Shown: positions 38,397-47,658, counted from the stretch's first letter. The stretch is DNA of 64,000 bases from Bacteroides sp. (GCA_023666705.1 JAMPBO010000007.1:1-64000); one strand, 5' to 3'. Notes: generated from the sequence alone by a model not told the origin. Program-made: numbers and translations.

Positions 38397-39044
38397 TTAG
38401 CTTTTAAAACATTTGTGTATATTTTGCGGTTTTCCAAGCACAAGAAGCGTTGTATCTTCCTCAATCATTGTTTCGTGATTAACAGCAAGGTTCATGTCCC
38501 CACCGGACTTGATTCCCATAATATTAATTTTATATTTTTTCCTGACATCCAGATTGCCTACGGTTTTTCCCATCCAGTGCTTAGGCGTAGGGATTTCATA
38601 GATTCCGTGCTCCTCGTCAAGCTGTATATAGTCCAAAATGTAATCCGACGTGTACCTGATTGCCACCCATGAAGCAAGCTGCCGTTCAGGATACACAATT
38701 TCATCCGCACCGTTCCGCAACAAAAACTTGGCATGTATATCACGGGCTGCCCTTGACACAACAAGCAATGCTCCTAGCTCCTTTAACAGCAGTGTGGTCT
38801 CTAGCGAGCTTTGAAAATCATCACCTATGGCAACAATACAGACATCAAAATTTCCCACTCCGACAGAGCTCATAAATTCCTTGTTTGTACTGTCGCCAAT
38901 TTGTGCATTTGTCACATAAGGCAGCACCGCATCAATTCTGTTTTCAGCCTTATCAATTGCCATAACCTGATGCTTTTTCCCGTATAGCTTTTTTGCGATA
39001 TGACGCCCAAATCTTCCCATTCCAATTAATAATATACTTTTCAT
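38397..39044 (-). CDS. ktrA: Potassium uptake regulatory subunit (KtrA/TrkA family)
   Basis: A 215-aa RCK protein that gates the KtrB channel. The N-terminal RCK_N Rossmann fold has GMGRFGRHIAKKLYGK, with the acidic tip in MAIDKAENRID, and the RCK_C domain follows (IYEIPTPKHWMGKTVG). It is next to the membrane subunit and shares its transcript direction. Its leader contains a decayed copy of the leader element (39088-39141). Confidence 0.94.
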   Translation of the reverse strand: MKSILLIGMGRFGRHIAKKLYGKKHQVMAIDKAENRIDAVLPYVTNAQIGDSTNKEFMSSVGVGNFDVCIVAIGDDFQSSLETTLLLKELGALLVVSRAARDIHAKFLLRNGADEIVYPERQLASWVAIRYTSDYILDYIQLDEEHGIYEIPTPKHWMGKTVGNLDVRKKYKINIMGIKSGGDMNLAVNHETMIEEDTTLLVLGKPQNIHKCFKS

Positions 39045-39087
39045 TTTATATTTTCTCCTCTATCGGACATCTGCTCATTCCAAACCA

Positions 39088-39141
39088 TTGAACATCCGTC
39101 CATTACTCAACAAATCCCTTTAGCAACGTCAGCCCACTACG
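39088..39141 (-). repeat. Leader element copy 4 (diverged, overlaps ktrB end)
   Basis: The minus strand has GTGGGCTGACGTTGC, which runs through the ktrB stop, then TAATGGACGGATGTTCAATGG. The half-sites are recognisable but the stem is not restored, and the ribosome site lies about 35 nt further downstream, so this is a weak member. Confidence 0.4.
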
Positions 39142-40478
39142 ATTGATTCCTTGGGCAGCCTATAGCCCGCATTTTTGTTTGTAACGGCAGCAAACAAAAT
39201 GGTAAGTCCTCCCACCCGTCCAAAAAACATCAGGACGATTAATATTATCCTGGAAACCAAGCCAAGCTCCGGTGTGATTCCCAGTGAAAGTCCCACTGTC
39301 CCTATGGCTGATGCCGTTTCAAAAAGACACGCTGACAACGTAAGCCCCTCCAGCTCGCTTATAATAAATCCACCTGCCAAAAATAAAAAAAGATATATGA
39401 TTAACACTGCTGCCGCATCCTTAACCGCATGTGCATCCATCCTTCTGCCAAAAAACTGCGAGTCATCCCTGCGTCTGATTACGGATATTGCAGATGCAAA
39501 AAGCACCGCCACCGTTGTCAGTTTCATCCCACCCGCAGTAGAACCGGGAGCTGCCCCTATCAGCATAAGGATAATGGTAAGTGCCTGCCCACTGTCACTG
39601 AATCGTGCCGTATCTACCGTGTTAAACCCTGCCGTTCTCGGTGCCACAGACTGAAAAACAGCGGCGTATACCTTTTCCTCTCCTGATAAATATTCCCATT
39701 GTGGCTTATCAAATTCAACAAAATAAAAAAATAATGTGGAAACTATAATGAAACCGCATGTAAAGCAAAGAATAACCTTGCAGGGCATACGGTATTTTTT
39801 TATGTGAATCCCATGGGTTCTCACATCATCCCACGTGATAAAACCGATTCCCCCGATTATGATAAGTACCATAATCACAATATTAATCAGTGGCTCACCT
39901 GCAAATGTTATGAGTGATGAACGCGGCTTGACCGTTCCCATCAAATCAAAGCCTGCATTACAAAATGCTGATATGGAGTGAAAGACCGCATACGCCATTC
40001 CTTTGAAAGCTCCAAATAATCTGATAAAAACAGGTGCCATCAAAACGGCACCCGTAAGTTCAACAAAAAAAGTAAGCTTCAGGATAAATCCTATCAGCTT
40101 AACAATTCCACCCACCTTTGGTGCAGAAATGGCATACTGTAATGTGCTCCTCTGCATCAAACCTATTTTTCGCCCCGTCAGCATAACAATTGCGACAGCA
40201 ATTGTAACCACGCCTATCCCGCCTATCTGTATCAAAATGGCTATCACCGACTGCCCGAAAAAAGACCAATAGGTTGCCGTATCCTGCACAACAAGCCCCG
40301 TAACACATACAGCAGACGCAGACGTAAAAAGTGCGTCCATAAAGTCCGCACCTGTATCCTCTTTGGTTGCAATCGGCAGGGAAAGTAACATTGCCCCTGC
40401 AAAAATTGCAACCAAAAAACCTAATATTATAATTTGAAAAGCCGACAGCTTAATATTTCCTTTTTCCATGTAAAACAT
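39129..40478 (-). CDS. ktrB: KtrB/TrkH-family potassium channel subunit
   Basis: A 449-aa K+ transporter subunit. Four M1-P-M2 repeats with selectivity-loop motifs: SASAVCVTGL, HSISAFCNAGFD, SVAPRTAGFNTVDT, ETASAIGTVGLS. Hydrophobic segments number about eight to ten. The first ATG is favoured because AAGGTGAT lies just upstream. Paired with KtrA it should mediate Na+/K+-coupled uptake. Confidence 0.95.
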   Translation of the reverse strand: MFYMEKGNIKLSAFQIIILGFLVAIFAGAMLLSLPIATKEDTGADFMDALFTSASAVCVTGLVVQDTATYWSFFGQSVIAILIQIGGIGVVTIAVAIVMLTGRKIGLMQRSTLQYAISAPKVGGIVKLIGFILKLTFFVELTGAVLMAPVFIRLFGAFKGMAYAVFHSISAFCNAGFDLMGTVKPRSSLITFAGEPLINIVIMVLIIIGGIGFITWDDVRTHGIHIKKYRMPCKVILCFTCGFIIVSTLFFYFVEFDKPQWEYLSGEEKVYAAVFQSVAPRTAGFNTVDTARFSDSGQALTIILMLIGAAPGSTAGGMKLTTVAVLFASAISVIRRRDDSQFFGRRMDAHAVKDAAAVLIIYLFLFLAGGFIISELEGLTLSACLFETASAIGTVGLSLGITPELGLVSRIILIVLMFFGRVGGLTILFAAVTNKNAGYRLPKESIVVG

Positions 40479-40537
40479 TTCATCACCTTGAAAATATTTT
40501 ACACATAAACCAAAAATATTATTCTTCCTGCAAATGA

Positions 40538-41239
40538 TTAAACCTTTGCACGAAACAGACTATTCCGGACTCTGTTCAGATTTGCAAGTGCCATCATTTT
40601 ACTGCGTCTCACCCACCATGATTCTTCGTCGTCATCCTTTACTTTTCTTCCCCACATGCTGCTGCCCATAGGACCTGACTGACCTAAATGCTCCTCAATA
40701 GACGCCCCAAATCTCTCAGTGTGATAATTCGGCGAATATCCCATCATGGACGCAAACGGATTATGTACTGACCTGTCTTCGGCTGTATATCCAAGCACCC
40801 ATGCCTCATATGACGGATCATTTTTCATTTGCTCCCATCCCTTGTCCGATATATTCCAGACATTTACATCATTTTGCTGGGAAATATCATATGGTATACT
40901 GTCCATAAGCTCCGTAAAAAACTGCTTATATTCATCCATCGTCATATCTTCTCTTGAAACAGCTTCCGCATTGTTTTTTGCAAGAACCCGCTGTCCCGCC
41001 CTGACCTGATTTTCAACATGCCACGCTTCCTTCGGGTGCTCCCTTTTATATTTGTCCACCACACTTTCCTTTTGCACGGCTGTTTTTTTCAATGTGTCAG
41101 AAAATGACACGGTATCCGTTGACGCAGCCTGCGTGGTGTTCGTATTACTGTTTGTTTGCGTTTTGCTTGTGCTACTATATTTTTGTACCATAGATTGATA
41201 CATCCCCAGTTGATACAGACTTGTATTAAAATAATTCAT
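40538..41239 (-). CDS. Protein of unknown function (233 aa)
   Basis: No signal peptide and no clear membrane span. The first 50 residues are rich in Ser, Thr, Asn and Gln; the rest is charged (SREDMTMDEYKQFFTELMDS, DDDEESWWVRRSKMMALANLNRVRNSL). The ATG at 41239 is chosen because GGGAGG lies about 8 nt upstream; a GTG at 41266 would sit inside the leader element. I do not recognise a family. It precedes ktrB by 59 nt. Confidence 0.65.
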   Translation of the reverse strand: MNYFNTSLYQLGMYQSMVQKYSSTSKTQTNSNTNTTQAASTDTVSFSDTLKKTAVQKESVVDKYKREHPKEAWHVENQVRAGQRVLAKNNAEAVSREDMTMDEYKQFFTELMDSIPYDISQQNDVNVWNISDKGWEQMKNDPSYEAWVLGYTAEDRSVHNPFASMMGYSPNYHTERFGASIEEHLGQSGPMGSSMWGRKVKDDDEESWWVRRSKMMALANLNRVRNSLFRAKV

Positions 41240-41258
41240 ATTAAGCTTCCTCCCATTC

Positions 41259-41334
41259 CTGAACACCAGCCCATTATCTGACAGGTTTCTATATAACCCA
41301 AATTTCCTTTCAACAAATAGGCTGTCGTTACGTG
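41259..41334 (-). repeat. Structured leader element, copy B (with stem changes)
   Basis: On the minus strand CACGTAACGACAGCCTATT, TTTGTTGAAAGGAAA, a TTATATAGAAA insert and AATGGGCTGGTGTTCAG are followed 5 nt later by GGGAGG of the 40538-41239 gene. Arm changes versus copy A (CGTCAGCCCATT to CGACAGCCTATT, with GGCTGATG to GGCTGGTG) largely keep pairing through G-U. Confidence 0.75.
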
Positions 41335-41501
41335 TTTTTGCGGTATATAATATTCCTCATGTAATGTTTATCGGAAGCCTTACATTTTTATATGATATTA
41401 TTTCACTGCCCTGTTACGGAACGTAACTGTAGCTTATCATCGTTCGCAAGTTATCATCAAAAGTGCCCGTATTTTTGGTGATAATCTTAGAACTATAATT
41501 T

Positions 41502-42467
41502 TTACTCGTATATCTCCTTATAAAATTCAGCATAATCCTTTCTCTTGTCCTTTGTAAACTGGATTGCTGTTCTGGGATGCTGGTTCAACTGTCCCGTCAT
41601 GAGGTACTGTAAATCATACCCCCAGACAATGCCATCCTCCTTCAGCTTAATCATGTTTTTCTCTATAAATTGATACACAGGATAAACCTTGTATTTTGGA
41701 TTTTTAAGAAATCCAAGAAGAAGCTCCATTGCACAATTTCCTGCACCTCTGCCCATTGCAAGATAGGTTCCGTCCAACCAATCAACACCATCACCACATG
41801 CCTCAATGGTATTTGCAAAAGCAAGCTGCTGATTATTATGGGCATGAATACCAATTTTCTTGTTATACTTTGCAGCAAATTCGAGGTACAAATCCGCAAT
41901 TCTTGCCATCTGCTCAGGATATATGGAACCGAAGCTGTCCACAATGTAAATGACATCCACGGGTGTTTTTCCAAGCATGTCCAAAGCAACCCTCATATCC
42001 TCCTCCTGGGCATGTGATATTGCCATAATATTACAGCTTGTCTCATAACCCTTTTTGGCAGCATCCTCAACCATATCAATTGCCTCAGGCATTTGATGAA
42101 TATATGCCGCAACCCTGACCAAATCAACAGGTGAATTTACCTTTTGGTCAAAATCATTTTTGTCATGCCTTCCGATATCTGCCATAATTGCAAGCTTAAG
42201 GTTCGTGTCGTTCTCTCCCACAATCTCCCTGATATGGTCATCATTACAAAACTTCCACTTGCCAAACTTCGACTCATCAAACACCTTTTTCGATGCCCGA
42301 TAGCCCATCTCCATATAATCAACGCCCGCCTCTATATTGGTCTGGTATAAATTTTTAACAAACTCATCCGTAAAATAAAAATCGTTGACCAATCCTCCGT
42401 CACGAAGTGTTGCATCAACAACCTTAATACTTTCCCTGTAACCTAAAAGCTTTGAAACCTCTTTCAT
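41502..42467 (-). CDS. HMGL-like aldolase (4-hydroxy-2-oxovalerate aldolase related)
   Basis: A 321-aa TIM-barrel enzyme of the DRE-TIM family. The DATLRDGG catalytic motif is near residue 20, HAHNNQQLAFANTIEA carries metal ligands, and GAGNCAMELLLGF near the C-terminus shapes the pocket. Substrate is unknown; related genes occur in capsule loci. The start at 42467 is chosen because AAAGGA lies 8 nt upstream; longer frames lack a site. Confidence 0.85.
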   Translation of the reverse strand: MKEVSKLLGYRESIKVVDATLRDGGLVNDFYFTDEFVKNLYQTNIEAGVDYMEMGYRASKKVFDESKFGKWKFCNDDHIREIVGENDTNLKLAIMADIGRHDKNDFDQKVNSPVDLVRVAAYIHQMPEAIDMVEDAAKKGYETSCNIMAISHAQEEDMRVALDMLGKTPVDVIYIVDSFGSIYPEQMARIADLYLEFAAKYNKKIGIHAHNNQQLAFANTIEACGDGVDWLDGTYLAMGRGAGNCAMELLLGFLKNPKYKVYPVYQFIEKNMIKLKEDGIVWGYDLQYLMTGQLNQHPRTAIQFTKDKRKDYAEFYKEIYE

Positions 42468-42568
42468 AATATGCATCCTTTCGTATAAACTCTTTACCAC
42501 GTTGAAGTGGCAAAACAACTATAACAAATAATATCCAATCTGTCAACACAAGATGCCAACACAAAAAC

Positions 42569-42600
42569 GACACCCATAGATTCCAAAACCTATGGGTGTC
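42569..42600 (-). terminator. Intrinsic terminator of the 42626-43621 gene
   Basis: An 11-bp stem GACACCCATAG/CTATGGGTGTC with a 10-nt loop, followed by GTTTTTGTG on the minus strand. Confidence 0.85.
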
Positions 42601-42625
42601 TTAAATATGGTAATACAAAACGCCT

Positions 42626-43621
42626 TTACTCGGTTGTCTGCTCCTTTGATGCATAATAATCATCAAACAGCTTATTTGCCGCATCCAGCGTTGCATTGCT
42701 GATATCAGGAAGCTTTCTTCCCCATGATTTCGTTGCAAGCTTGAAGCCCTTATGCATTGCAGCCTGCATTTCCTTCATTTTCTCAACATCATCCCCTGCA
42801 AGTGCACTGGCAAAATCAAATAATCTTTGAGAGGTCTGCTTTACGCCCCAATAACCATCCTCAGAAATATCCTTTTGTGCCTGTGCCTTTGTTGCGGCAT
42901 CTACCGTATAGTTTCCACTTGCGATGAATTTCCACATTGCATCGCCGCCCTTGGCAATGCCATAAGCATTTGCCTGCTTACCCAGCATATTCTGAACAAG
43001 GTTTGTAAGGCTCTGCTGCCTTGCCTCCTCGTCTGCCTTTAACTGCGAAACTATCTTTGCCCTGTCCTCGGCACTCATTTTCGTCACGGAATAGGTTGCT
43101 TTTTTTGCAGTGGTATCTGATTTTTCATATGTATCTTTTTTTGCCTTTTCTGCCTTCGCTTTCTTTTCCTTCTGTTTTTTAATTCGTTCCTGCAGCTCCT
43201 TTGCATCCGTTTTCCTGTACGTCTTTTTGGTATCGTTGCCTGACTGGCTAATACTCCATCCGCCACAGGTACCGTCTGGATTAATAATCACACCTCTTGC
43301 AACAGTTGTAAATGCACCGTGCTGCAAAGGCTCATTTCTCAATCCCTGAACACAATCATAAATCAGTGCTTCGTATTCCACCCGTGCATCCGGATCTTCC
43401 TGCATCTTCCTTAAAATCGTTGGTGAGATTGCAATGTTTTTCGTTCCGTCTGAACTAAATGGCTGCGTATTTGTAGAAAAATTCATGTCCTTATACTGCT
43501 TTGACAAATCTACTAAAATACTGTTTCCTTCACTTCCCTGTGCGTTGGCATTGTCAACTCTGGATTTCGCATAATTATATGCTTCCTGGGACACCCAGCT
43601 GTCGCCTACCTTAATTGCCAT
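42626..43621 (-). CDS. Protein of unknown function (331 aa, DUF6033-like)
   Basis: No signal peptide. The N-terminal half contains AISPTILRKMQEDPDARVEY and a glycine-rich GTCGGWSISQSGNDT, then a strongly basic Lys/Glu coiled segment (KIKKQKEKKAKAEKAKK), and a C-terminal helical part. It resembles the DUF6033 family from memory. Its promoter is overlapped by a BlaI-type dyad (43706-43733), so the nearby BlaI-like repressor may control it. Confidence 0.65.
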   Translation of the reverse strand: MAIKVGDSWVSQEAYNYAKSRVDNANAQGSEGNSILVDLSKQYKDMNFSTNTQPFSSDGTKNIAISPTILRKMQEDPDARVEYEALIYDCVQGLRNEPLQHGAFTTVARGVIINPDGTCGGWSISQSGNDTKKTYRKTDAKELQERIKKQKEKKAKAEKAKKDTYEKSDTTAKKATYSVTKMSAEDRAKIVSQLKADEEARQQSLTNLVQNMLGKQANAYGIAKGGDAMWKFIASGNYTVDAATKAQAQKDISEDGYWGVKQTSQRLFDFASALAGDDVEKMKEMQAAMHKGFKLATKSWGRKLPDISNATLDAANKLFDDYYASKEQTTE

Positions 43622-43697
43622 ACTATCATCCTCCTTGATTTGATATCTGCTATCAGCAAAGCTGGTAACAGCCGCACGGTTTGCCGTGCTTATTAAT

Positions 43698-43733
43698 ATT
43701 ATAGTATAATTATTTACGTTTGTAAATAATTAT
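43698..43733 (-). promoter_or_regulatory. Promoter with BlaI-type operator for the 42626-43621 gene
   Basis: Minus strand: TTTACA (complement of 43721-43726), a 17-nt spacer, TATAAT (complement of 43698-43703). Over the -35 lies a perfect 12-bp dyad, ATAATTATTTAC-N4-GTAAATAATTAT, with core TACGTTTGTA, one base from the TACANNTGTA box of BlaI/MecI. Confidence 0.7.
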
Positions 43734-43769
43734 GGTCCAATTCACCCTTTTACCTGCCCAAGAACGGCT

Positions 43770-45107
43770 TTATATCAGATATTTGAGCCAAAACTCCCAG
43801 ATATCATTCATGAAACCATCATCACTCAGATAAAAAATATCATTATAATCATCGAGAGAAACTACGCCTACATTTCCGCCACCGCCACAGCCCGGCACCT
43901 TATAAATCATATCAAAACCGATATAAACGCACTCTCCCGATATGCCATTTTTCTTTATCAGACTGTCAAATTTATCCTCGTTTATAATCAGCCTGCCATC
44001 CCTCGCCTCGACTGCATCCTGCAATTCCTCCATGTCATATTCACACAAGGTAACCGTTTCATCATACAAAATAAGCTCTTCTATAACGGAATACCTCGGA
44101 TAAGAGCCCTTCCATATCCCTGCCATCAGAGCTGCAAATACAAGTGTAAATGCCATGGTCTGGGTTCGCAGTTTTCTGAAAAAGCACTTTCTCTGACCCA
44201 CAAGTGCAAGATAGGAAATCCGTTCTTTGATTTTGCCATAATCGTTTCCGCCCACAAAGGATACCATGTCCGCTTCTGCATTTTTGCACATGCTTCCTGC
44301 AACAAAAAGCAATACCGTCCCATAGCGGTATGGCTCTGTATTGGTGTAACCGATACATTTTTCGTCACAGACCCGCTCCATGTCATCCCGCAGCTTACTG
44401 TTTAAGTAAAACATAACCGGATTTATCCACCAGTAAATCCAAAGCAGCCGGAATACGAAAATCCAAAAGATATGTCCCGACTTTATGTGCATCAGCTCAT
44501 GGCACAGCATCATAAGCCGTTCCTCCTTTGTTGCCTCCTGAAACAAACGCTTTGGTATTACGATATACGGGCTCCAAATACCGCCCGAAAAAGGACTTAT
44601 CTCCTTATCAGTCACATATATACACACTCTGCTTAAATATCGTCTTGCAATCCGATTTTCCCGAATACGGCACCCGCTGTCGGTCAAATCCTGTCCCAGC
44701 GTCTTTTCCAGTGCCTTTTTGCACATGGATGTATCAGCAAAACGCTCCAATCCCCTTACCCAACGTCTCAGCTTATTGCTTTTATGTATGAATACCAGAA
44801 GCAGAACAAGCATGACCAAAAAATATATCATGCCTATATTTGTCGCTGCTATTTTATACAATAACCCTGTCAGGAAATATGTATGCGGGTGATAAAATAA
44901 CCTGCTCATACCCGTAAATACCATTGGCAAAACAAGTAAGCCTGCATAAAAATCTATGCTTGCATATTTGCTTCGGTTGCACAGACGGATTATCAAAATA
45001 AAAGGCACCATAACCAGACCCATCAGCAGGGTTTTCAAACATTTAATCAAGCCATACTGACAAGAAAATGTCACAAAATTTACAAGTGTCCCGAACATTT
45101 TATCCAT
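43770..45107 (-). CDS. BlaR1/MecR1-family M56 metalloprotease
   Basis: A 445-aa membrane sensor-protease. Several N-terminal spans are followed by the zinc motif CHELMHIKSGH (HEXXH) and a C-terminal extracellular segment of about 110 residues. Unlike true BlaR1 (about 600 aa) it lacks the penicillin-binding sensor domain with SxxK, so the inducer is probably not a beta-lactam. It overlaps the BlaI-like gene by 8 nt. Confidence 0.9.
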   Translation of the reverse strand: MDKMFGTLVNFVTFSCQYGLIKCLKTLLMGLVMVPFILIIRLCNRSKYASIDFYAGLLVLPMVFTGMSRLFYHPHTYFLTGLLYKIAATNIGMIYFLVMLVLLLVFIHKSNKLRRWVRGLERFADTSMCKKALEKTLGQDLTDSGCRIRENRIARRYLSRVCIYVTDKEISPFSGGIWSPYIVIPKRLFQEATKEERLMMLCHELMHIKSGHIFWIFVFRLLWIYWWINPVMFYLNSKLRDDMERVCDEKCIGYTNTEPYRYGTVLLFVAGSMCKNAEADMVSFVGGNDYGKIKERISYLALVGQRKCFFRKLRTQTMAFTLVFAALMAGIWKGSYPRYSVIEELILYDETVTLCEYDMEELQDAVEARDGRLIINEDKFDSLIKKNGISGECVYIGFDMIYKVPGCGGGGNVGVVSLDDYNDIFYLSDDGFMNDIWEFWLKYLI

Positions 45108-45498
45108 TCTTTTTCCTATCCTTCATGTTACGCAATATGGTGTTTAACTCCTCAAGCTGCTCCTCGGTGATGTTGGCACTGGAAAGAAAGCTTGCAACCG
45201 CAAGGGATGCATTTCCGCCAAAATAATGCTTTACAAATCGTTCACTCTTTAAACCAAGGCATTCTTCTTTCGTGCAGGCTGCACTGTAATGATATACCCT
45301 TGCGTCCTTGGCATCAACCGTGTACGTTAGAACACCCTTTGCAACAAGGCGGTTAATCATAACCCGTATCGTCTTTTTACTGATGTCGGTAACTCCTTCC
45401 AGCTCTTTAATTATCATTGACGCAGTTACAGGTCCGCTGTGCTTCCACACAATTTCCATAATCATCCATTCATTTTCACTTGGTATCCCCTCTACCAT
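45100..45498 (-). CDS. BlaI/MecI/CopY-family repressor
   Basis: 132 aa with a winged helix (GIPSENEWMIMEIVWKHSGPV, ISKKTIRVMINRLVAKGVL) and a C-terminal dimerisation helix. It binds dyads of TACANNTGTA; a match lies just upstream at 45537-45550, so it is probably autoregulated and cleaved by its M56 partner on induction. No beta-lactamase gene is near. Confidence 0.92.
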   Translation of the reverse strand: MVEGIPSENEWMIMEIVWKHSGPVTASMIIKELEGVTDISKKTIRVMINRLVAKGVLTYTVDAKDARVYHYSAACTKEECLGLKSERFVKHYFGGNASLAVASFLSSANITEEQLEELNTILRNMKDRKKNG

Positions 45499-45536
45499 AG
45501 CTCCCTCCGATAATAATATTTCATTTAATATATCGG

Positions 45537-45550
45537 TTTACACATGTAAA
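45537..45550. promoter_or_regulatory. BlaI-type operator of the regulator pair
   Basis: TTTACACATGTAAA contains an exact TACA-CA-TGTA. It lies 39 nt before the repressor start, between a weak TTAACT (-35) and TATATT (-10) on the minus strand. Confidence 0.75.
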
Positions 45551-45586
45551 TAGTTAACCTTGCGTATAAATATAAAATTTTTTTGA

Positions 45587-45602
45587 TTTTTACTTGTAAA
45601 AA
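45587..45602. promoter_or_regulatory. Dyad upstream of the HD-GYP promoter
   Basis: TTTTTAC-TT-GTAAAAA ends 15 nt upstream of the -35 box of the plus-strand HD-GYP gene. It resembles the BlaI dyads but lacks the ACA/TGT inner bases, so it is a weak candidate. Confidence 0.4.
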
Positions 45603-45617
45603 CCGTGAGAAAACACC

Positions 45618-45646
45618 TTTACAATCGCAAAACATGGATATATAAT
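45618..45646 (+). promoter_or_regulatory. Promoter of the HD-GYP response regulator
   Basis: TTTACA (45618-45623), a 17-nt spacer and a perfect TATAAT (45641-45646). An AAAACATGGATA sequence occurs twice nearby (45629-45640 and about 45650-45661), as a short direct repeat. Confidence 0.85.
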
Positions 45647-45706
45647 AAGAAAACATGGATAACTAGGATTGTGATATCCGATAAAGCACGAAAGGAGCAA
45701 TACGTC

Positions 45707-46831
45707 ATGGATGCAGAAAGAAAAACAATACTTATTGCAGACGATGCGGAAATAAACCGCGAATTATTAAAAATGATTTTTGAACGACAGTTCGATGTTT
45801 TGGAAGCAGAAAACGGTGCACAAACAATTGAGATTCTTGATGAAAAACATGATGAGATCTCAATGTTGTTTCTTGATTTGATTATGCCTGAAAAAACAGG
45901 CCTTGAGGTAATGGAGCATATGATTGACAAGGATTATATGAATACCATTCCCGTTATTATGATTACCGGCGAGTCTACGGCAGAGACTGATATGAAGGCA
46001 TACGAATATGGTGCCTCTGACATTATATATAAGCCATTTGCAGCAAAGGTTATCCTTCGCCGTGCCATGAATATCATGGAGCTTTTCGAAAACAGAATAC
46101 ATATGGAAAAGAAGCTGGAGAAACGTACAAAACAGCTAATCGAAAGTCGGGAAAAACTTGAAAAGAATAACGAATTCCTGATTAACGCATTAAGCTCTGT
46201 TGTCGAGTTCAGAAGCCTCGAGTCAGGAGAACACATTAAGAGGGTTAAATTTTTCACCCGTATTTTCCTGAATTGTCTTAAAAAATATTATCCCGAATAT
46301 GAGCTTACAAAGGATAAGATTGATTTGATCGTAAATGCCTCTGCACTTCACGATATTGGTAAAATTGCAATTCCTGACAGTATTTTGTTAAAGCCCGGCA
46401 AGCTTACCAAGGAAGAGTTTGAGGAAATGAAAAAGCACACGGTTTACGGATGCGATATTCTTGAAAACTTCAGACAGGAGGACAGTGAATTTTACAAATA
46501 CTGCTACGATATATGCAGGTACCACCATGAGCGTTATGATGGAAATGGTTATCCTGACAAGCTTGTGGGTGAAGACATTCCGATTTGGGCACAGGTTGTT
46601 TCCATCGTGGATGTATATGATGCCCTTGTCAGCAAGAGAGTTTACAAGACACCTTACGCTGCTGATGTAGCTGTCAGAATGATTCACGACGGCGAATGTG
46701 GTGTATTTTCTCCAAAAATATTAGACTGCTTTGATATCGTACGGGATGTATTGTTTGAATCATCCGAAGCCTTTTCATACGCAGACGCTAACACAGGGGA
46801 AAACAGTATCGTTTTACCCGATAGTAAATAA
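45707..46831 (+). CDS. Response regulator with HD-GYP output (cyclic di-GMP phosphodiesterase-like)
   Basis: 374 aa. Receiver with LIADDAEINRELL, phospho-Asp in SMLFLDLIMPEKTG and Lys in IYKPFAAKVI. A coiled linker precedes the HD-GYP domain: HDIGKIAIPD, then HHERYDGNGYP and IVDVYDALVSKR. HD-GYP domains usually hydrolyse cyclic di-GMP. The start at 45707 follows AAAGGAG by 9 nt; the longer frame would begin inside the promoter. Confidence 0.92.
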   Translation: MDAERKTILIADDAEINRELLKMIFERQFDVLEAENGAQTIEILDEKHDEISMLFLDLIMPEKTGLEVMEHMIDKDYMNTIPVIMITGESTAETDMKAYEYGASDIIYKPFAAKVILRRAMNIMELFENRIHMEKKLEKRTKQLIESREKLEKNNEFLINALSSVVEFRSLESGEHIKRVKFFTRIFLNCLKKYYPEYELTKDKIDLIVNASALHDIGKIAIPDSILLKPGKLTKEEFEEMKKHTVYGCDILENFRQEDSEFYKYCYDICRYHHERYDGNGYPDKLVGEDIPIWAQVVSIVDVYDALVSKRVYKTPYAADVAVRMIHDGECGVFSPKILDCFDIVRDVLFESSEAFSYADANTGENSIVLPDSK

Positions 46832-46855
46832 ACAATTAGAATTTCCTATAAAAAT

Positions 46856-46890
46856 AAAAAGACTGATGCAGCCGATGCACCAGTCTTTTT
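46856..46890. terminator. Bidirectional terminator between HD-GYP and SDR genes
   Basis: A 10-bp stem AAAAAGACTG/CAGTCTTTTT with T-runs on both strands separates the convergent genes. The 15-nt loop also contains ATGCA/TGCAC. Confidence 0.88.
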
Positions 46891-46900
46891 ATTTACTTTT

Positions 46901-47644
46901 CTATGATTTTGTTGCTCCGTCTACCGATAATATCTCACCTGTTACATAGCTTGCCATGTCACTTGCAAGATATAAGAAAGCATTTGCAACCTCCTCAGGC
47001 TCGCCGGGACGTCCAAGTGGAATTTTTGCCGAAATGGACTGTACAACCTGCTCTGGTAATGCTGCCACCATATCCGTCTTTGTAACACCCGGAGCAACTG
47101 CATTTACACGAATGTTATCCTTGCCAAGCTCTCTCGCCAAAGAAACCGTAAGACCATTTACCGCAAACTTACTTGCCGGATATCCTACACCGGCAGGTTG
47201 TCCTGAAATACTTACCATGGAGCTTGTATTGATAATACAGCCGCCTCCCTGTTCCTTCATCATCTTAGCTGTAGGTAATATCGCATAGAATATTGCCTTT
47301 ACATTTAAATCTATTACCTTGTCAAATTCCTCAGGCGTGTAATCATAAAGCGGCGTATTCTGCGAAATTCCTGCATTATTTACAAGAATATCAATTCTGC
47401 CATACGTTTCCTTTACCTCCAAAAGTGCCTGTTCAACCGCTGCCGCATCCGTGAGCTTCGGAAATTTGCCTTCTACCTCCCAAGCTGAATTTTCCTCCTT
47501 AAGCTTTGCAACCGCCTTATCAACCGTCTCCTGTCTGGAACCAAATAACACGACCTTCGCATTGTTTGCCAAATACTTACGTACAATCTCAAAGCCGATT
47601 CCTCTTGTTCCCCCTGTTACTACTGCAACCTTTCCTTTTAACAT
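46901..47644 (-). CDS. SDR oxidoreductase, FabG-like
   Basis: A 247-aa short-chain dehydrogenase: cofactor motif VTGGTRGIGFEIV, NNAGISQN, the catalytic SMVS...YPASKFAVNGL, and the C-terminal SYVTGEILSVDGATKS. It could reduce 3-oxoacyl-ACP but stands away from other fatty-acid genes, so the substrate is open. Its leader holds a structured element copy (47659-47733). Confidence 0.88.
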   Translation of the reverse strand: MLKGKVAVVTGGTRGIGFEIVRKYLANNAKVVLFGSRQETVDKAVAKLKEENSAWEVEGKFPKLTDAAAVEQALLEVKETYGRIDILVNNAGISQNTPLYDYTPEEFDKVIDLNVKAIFYAILPTAKMMKEQGGGCIINTSSMVSISGQPAGVGYPASKFAVNGLTVSLARELGKDNIRVNAVAPGVTKTDMVAALPEQVVQSISAKIPLGRPGEPEEVANAFLYLASDMASYVTGEILSVDGATKS

Positions 47645-47658
47645 AATTTACCTCCCAT

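Noticed and set aside
41450-41488. Hairpin TTATCATCAAAA/TTTTTGGTGATAA after the aldolase gene
   Set aside because: It lacks a U-run on the minus strand, so I do not call it a terminator, though it may be a weak mRNA end structure.
45629-45661. Short direct repeat AAAACATGGATA before the HD-GYP gene
   Set aside because: It overlaps the promoter spacer and the early leader; two copies in AT-rich DNA are not enough to claim an operator.
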